DNA of 15,827 nucleotides from Flavobacterium psychrophilum (GTDB lineage: Bacteria; Bacteroidota; Bacteroidia; Flavobacteriales; Flavobacteriaceae). Under the pieces are notes generated by a model that did not search any database, was not told the DNA's origin, and was given only the letters and a program-made list of their open reading frames with translations. The number at the start of each line of letters is the position of its first letter. Position 1 is the first letter of the stretch. Where the stretch lies: NCBI GenBank assembly GCA_945866505.1, contig CAMBHH010000074.1, forward strand, positions 1 to 15,827, read 5' to 3'. A program made the position numbers and the translations under genes. Below, one piece after another: positions 13,491 to 15,827 of the stretch.

Positions 13491-14783
13491 TCAAGAATTC
13501 ATCAAAGTTTCAATTTCCTCAATTTCAATCGGGATATTTCGCATTAAGTTAAAAGGTTCTCCGGTTTTTTGAATGACCACATTGTCTTCTAATCGAATTC
13601 CGAAACCTTCGGCAGGAATGTAGATTCCCGGTTCTACGGTGAAAACCATATTGGCTTGCATCGGTTCGGTTAGTTTTCCGTAATCGTGGGTGTCTAATCC
13701 CATATGGTGGGAAGTTCCGTGCATAAAATATTTTTTGTAAGCTGGCCAATCCGGGTTTTCATTTTGCACATCGGCTTTGTCGATAAGTCCTAAACCAAGC
13801 AATTCGGAACTAATTATTTTGCCCACTTCAAATTGGTATTCTTTCCAAAGTGTTCCAGGTGTAAGCATTTTGGTCGCTTCGTTTTTTACACGTAAAACGG
13901 CATTGTAAACTGCCTTTTGCCTACCATTATAACGACCAGAAACTGGAATGGTTCGCGTTAAGTCGCTAGAATAATTGGCATATTCGGCAGCGACGTCCAA
14001 TAAAATTAAATCGCCTGCTTTGCATTGTTGGTTATTTTCGATATAATGCAAAACATTGGCATTATTCCCCGAAGCAATAATTGGTGTGTAGGCAAAACCT
14101 TTGGAACGATTGCGGATGAATTCGTGAATCAATTCGGCTTCAATTTCATATTCCATTACATTTGGTTTTACAAAAGACATTAATCTTCTGAACCCTTTTT
14201 CGGTAATATCGCAGGCATTTTGGATTAAATCCAATTCTTCGGTTTCTTTCACAGAACGAATGCGTTGCAAGATAGGATTGCTTTTGGCTACAGCGTGCGC
14301 AGGATATTTGGTTTTCCACCATTTCACGAAACGGGCTTCACGAGTTTCGGTTTCTATCGTAGCGCGATAATGTTCGTTGGTATTGATGTAAATGGTGTCG
14401 CAATGTGTCATCATTTCGAACAAAACTTTCTCGAAATCCTGCAACCAATGCACGGTTTTGATTCCTGAAACTTCAAACGCGCGGTCTTTGCTTAGTTTTT
14501 CGCCTTCCCAAATGGCGATGTGTTCGCTAGTTTCTTTGAGGAACAACATTTCGCGTTGGTTTTCATATGGTGCATCTGGAAAAAGTAATAATATGCTCTC
14601 TTCTTGGTCTACTCCTGACAAATATAAAATATCTCGGTGTTGTGCAAAAGGCAAAGTGCTATCGGCAGAAACGGGATAAATATCATTCGAATTGAAAACT
14701 GCTACGCTATTTGGCTTCATTTGAGCCGTGAATTTAGCGCGATTTTTTATGAATAGTTGACGGTCGATTTGATGGTATTTCAT
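13491..14783 (-). CDS. pepP: Xaa-Pro aminopeptidase (aminopeptidase P, M24B)
   Basis: Removes an N-terminal residue ahead of proline, in the cytoplasm (no signal peptide). The 430 aa comprise an aminopeptidase-P N-terminal domain (about 1-165, with FAQHRDILYLSGVDQEESILLL) and a pita-bread M24 metallopeptidase domain. The five metal ligands are in place: Asp263 (LLDVAAEY), Asp274 (SSDLTRT), His359 (HGTSHHMGLDTHD), Glu384 (FTVEPGIYI) and Glu399 (GIRLEDN). Together they bind two Mn2+-type ions. The length and the HGTSHHMGLD motif fit PepP rather than methionine aminopeptidase or prolidase. The TACTTTTG box 27 nt upstream of its ATG supports the start. It is a single-gene unit ending at a GAAA-loop terminator and convergent with the toxin gene. 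Confidence 0.92.
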   Translation of the reverse strand: MKYHQIDRQLFIKNRAKFTAQMKPNSVAVFNSNDIYPVSADSTLPFAQHRDILYLSGVDQEESILLLFPDAPYENQREMLFLKETSEHIAIWEGEKLSKDRAFEVSGIKTVHWLQDFEKVLFEMMTHCDTIYINTNEHYRATIETETREARFVKWWKTKYPAHAVAKSNPILQRIRSVKETEELDLIQNACDITEKGFRRLMSFVKPNVMEYEIEAELIHEFIRNRSKGFAYTPIIASGNNANVLHYIENNQQCKAGDLILLDVAAEYANYSSDLTRTIPVSGRYNGRQKAVYNAVLRVKNEATKMLTPGTLWKEYQFEVGKIISSELLGLGLIDKADVQNENPDWPAYKKYFMHGTSHHMGLDTHDYGKLTEPMQANMVFTVEPGIYIPAEGFGIRLEDNVVIQKTGEPFNLMRNIPIEIEEIETLMNS

Positions 14784-14809
14784 AAAACATTATTTAAATT
14801 TTGAATACT

Positions 14810-14817
14810 CAAAAGTA
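14810..14817 (-). promoter_or_regulatory. -7 box of the pepP promoter
   Basis: Minus-strand TACTTTTG fits TAnnTTTG exactly, 27 nt before the pepP ATG. I could not find a well-spaced TTG -33 element; the nearest TTTG is only 13 nt away. Confidence 0.45.
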
Positions 14818-15021
14818 GATACTTTGGAAGCAAAAATGGAAATTTATATCAATATTTTTGATATTTCGCTGGGAATTTTTTTTCAACACAAATATATTTT
14901 TTGATTAGTGATTTTTTTGACTTTAAAAAATGGTAATATCGTAAAAAATAGAGGGCTAAAAAGGATAAGATTATTTATTAAATAATTAAAATAAGAATTG
15001 TTCTAAATAACCACGAAAAGG

Positions 15022-15052
15022 TTGTAGTTCATATCTATTTGCTTTATTTTTG
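15022..15052 (+). promoter_or_regulatory. Promoter of the sdhCAB operon
   Basis: The -7 box TATTTTTG (15045-15052) and a TTG -33 element (15022-15024) are 20 nt apart. The sdhC ATG follows 32 nt after the box. Confidence 0.65.
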
Positions 15053-15084
15053 CATAAATTTTATAAATTATATTCAAATTTCAT

Positions 15085-15753
15085 ATGGCTCAATCTACGT
15101 TTTTGAAGTCGTCAATTGCTAAAAAAGTGGCTATGGCGCTTTCAGGTCTTTTTTTGATTTCGTTTTTATCGCTTCACTTTTTTATTAATATGGTTTCAGT
15201 TTTTAGTGCTGACGCATTTAATGCGATGTCTCATTTTATGGGTTACAATCCCATAATTCAATTTGTAATGCAACCAGTTTTAATTGCTGGAGTCGTTTTT
15301 CATTTCGTTATGGGGTTTGTTTTGGATTTGAAAAACAGAAGCGCAAGACCAATTTCTTACGTAAAGTACAATGGAGCAGCAAATGCTTCTTGGGCTTCAA
15401 GAAACATGATTATTTCTGGAGTGGTAGTGTTGGCTTTTTTAGGATTGCATATGTATGATTTTTGGTTTGCTGAAATGAACTATAAATACATTGCTGTAAA
15501 TGCCATCAATGAAACAAGATATTACGAAGAATTAGTTCATAAATTTGAAAGTCCAGTTCGTACAGGTTTGTATTGTATTGCATTTGTGCTTTTGTCATTA
15601 CACTTATGGCACGGTTTCAATTCGTCGTTTCAATCAGTTGGATTTGCAAATAAATATGCAAAAGCCTTGCACAAATTGGGATATGCTTTTGCAATAGTAG
15701 TTCCTTTTGGATTTATTTTTATTGCTTTATTTCATCATTTTAATCATATTTAA
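15085..15753 (+). CDS. sdhC: Succinate dehydrogenase cytochrome b subunit (b558 type)
   Basis: The membrane anchor of complex II, which passes electrons from succinate oxidation to menaquinone. It is a single 222-aa subunit with five membrane segments (about 14-37, 58-80, 108-128, 160-180 and 199-217). This matches the one-subunit, two-haem cytochrome b558 type of Bacteroidota and Bacillus, which lacks a separate SdhD. Candidate haem ligands on the helices are His31, His73, His122 and His173. The N-terminus carries the family-like SSIAKKVAMALSGLFL. Fourteen more bases before the next ATG lead into the flavoprotein gene, so an sdhCAB operon is evident. Confidence 0.95.
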   Translation: MAQSTFLKSSIAKKVAMALSGLFLISFLSLHFFINMVSVFSADAFNAMSHFMGYNPIIQFVMQPVLIAGVVFHFVMGFVLDLKNRSARPISYVKYNGAANASWASRNMIISGVVVLAFLGLHMYDFWFAEMNYKYIAVNAINETRYYEELVHKFESPVRTGLYCIAFVLLSLHLWHGFNSSFQSVGFANKYAKALHKLGYAFAIVVPFGFIFIALFHHFNHI

Positions 15754-15765
15754 TAGTTAATTATA

Positions 15766-15827
15766 ATGGCATTAGACTCAAAAGTTCCAAGTGGTCCAAT
15801 TTCGGACAAATGGACAAATTATAAAGA
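15766..15827 (+). CDS. sdhA: Succinate dehydrogenase flavoprotein subunit, 5' end only
   Basis: The frame from ATG at 15766 reads MALDSKVPSGPISDKW and on to the window edge, about 20 codons. This matches the usual N-terminus of the Bacteroidota SdhA flavoprotein, which precedes the FAD-binding fold. The position 12 nt behind sdhC agrees. The catalytic parts lie outside the window, so only the N-terminal match and the context support the call. Confidence 0.85.
   Translation, partial: MALDSKVPSGPISDKWTNYK

Larger units (their letters stand above)
14784..15084. other. 301-nt divergent intergenic region between pepP and sdhC
   Basis: Very AT-rich, with no coding frame. It holds the pepP -7 box near its left end and the sdhC promoter near its right end. 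Between them lie an inverted repeat ATATCAA (14846-14852) / TTGATAT (14858-14864) and a 15-nt palindrome TTATTTA-T-TAAATAA (14971-14985). Neither is followed by a T-tract in the right place to be a terminator. Confidence 0.5.

Noticed and set aside
14265..14679. Plus-strand frames inside the aminopeptidase P gene
   Set aside because: They are shadows on the opposite strand of a gene with all five metal ligands in order.

Overview
The window looks like a piece of a Flavobacteriaceae chromosome, most likely Flavobacterium. The sequence is AT-rich. Starts lack Shine-Dalgarno sequences and sit in A-rich leaders. Several promoters carry the Bacteroidota TAnnTTTG -7 box. The gene content fits too: an IPExxxVDY-family protein beside pyk, a TIGR00266/AIM24 protein, a PorT-type beta-barrel, and a one-subunit succinate dehydrogenase cytochrome b. 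Most of the window is core genome in ordinary condition.

Layout. 1-521 is the 5' part of purN on the minus strand, divergent from acpP-fabF-rnc (697-3174), a fatty-acid synthesis cluster that ends in RNase III. A two-gene unit follows: an IPExxxVDY protein and pyruvate kinase (3288-5212), closed by a strong terminator. Next are a Bax-inhibitor-1-like membrane protein (5329-6099) and an outer-membrane beta-barrel protein (6401-7000). A 159-bp imperfect palindrome (7033-7191) precedes a tight three-gene unit (7204-10943): an AddB-like PD-(D/E)XK nuclease, a 101-aa membrane protein and an ABC ATPase, with junctions of 0 nt and a 4-nt overlap. Its end meets an alpha/beta hydrolase tail to tail over a shared TTAA. 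An AIM24-family protein follows on the minus strand (11862-12662). A small PIN-domain toxin-antitoxin pair (12918-13437) converges on an aminopeptidase P (13491-14783, minus). The window closes with sdhC and the first codons of sdhA.

How the parts work together. AcpP carries the acyl chain that FabF elongates. Pyruvate kinase and succinate dehydrogenase are central metabolism. The AddB-like protein should act in double-strand break repair, but its AddA partner is not in the window. The minimal ABC pair downstream is the least explained module. The membrane protein is far smaller than usual ABC-2 permeases, while the ATPase keeps every catalytic motif.

The most noteworthy non-coding signals are five. 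(1) A folded, repeat-bearing acpP-fabF spacer that could set the AcpP:FabF ratio. (2) Two sibling terminators whose stems pair well only in minus-strand RNA. (3) The 159-bp palindrome. (4) Several inverted repeats upstream of the beta-barrel gene. (5) An orphan hairpin pair in front of the toxin-antitoxin unit. I saw no rRNA, tRNA, CRISPR array, transposase or phage gene.
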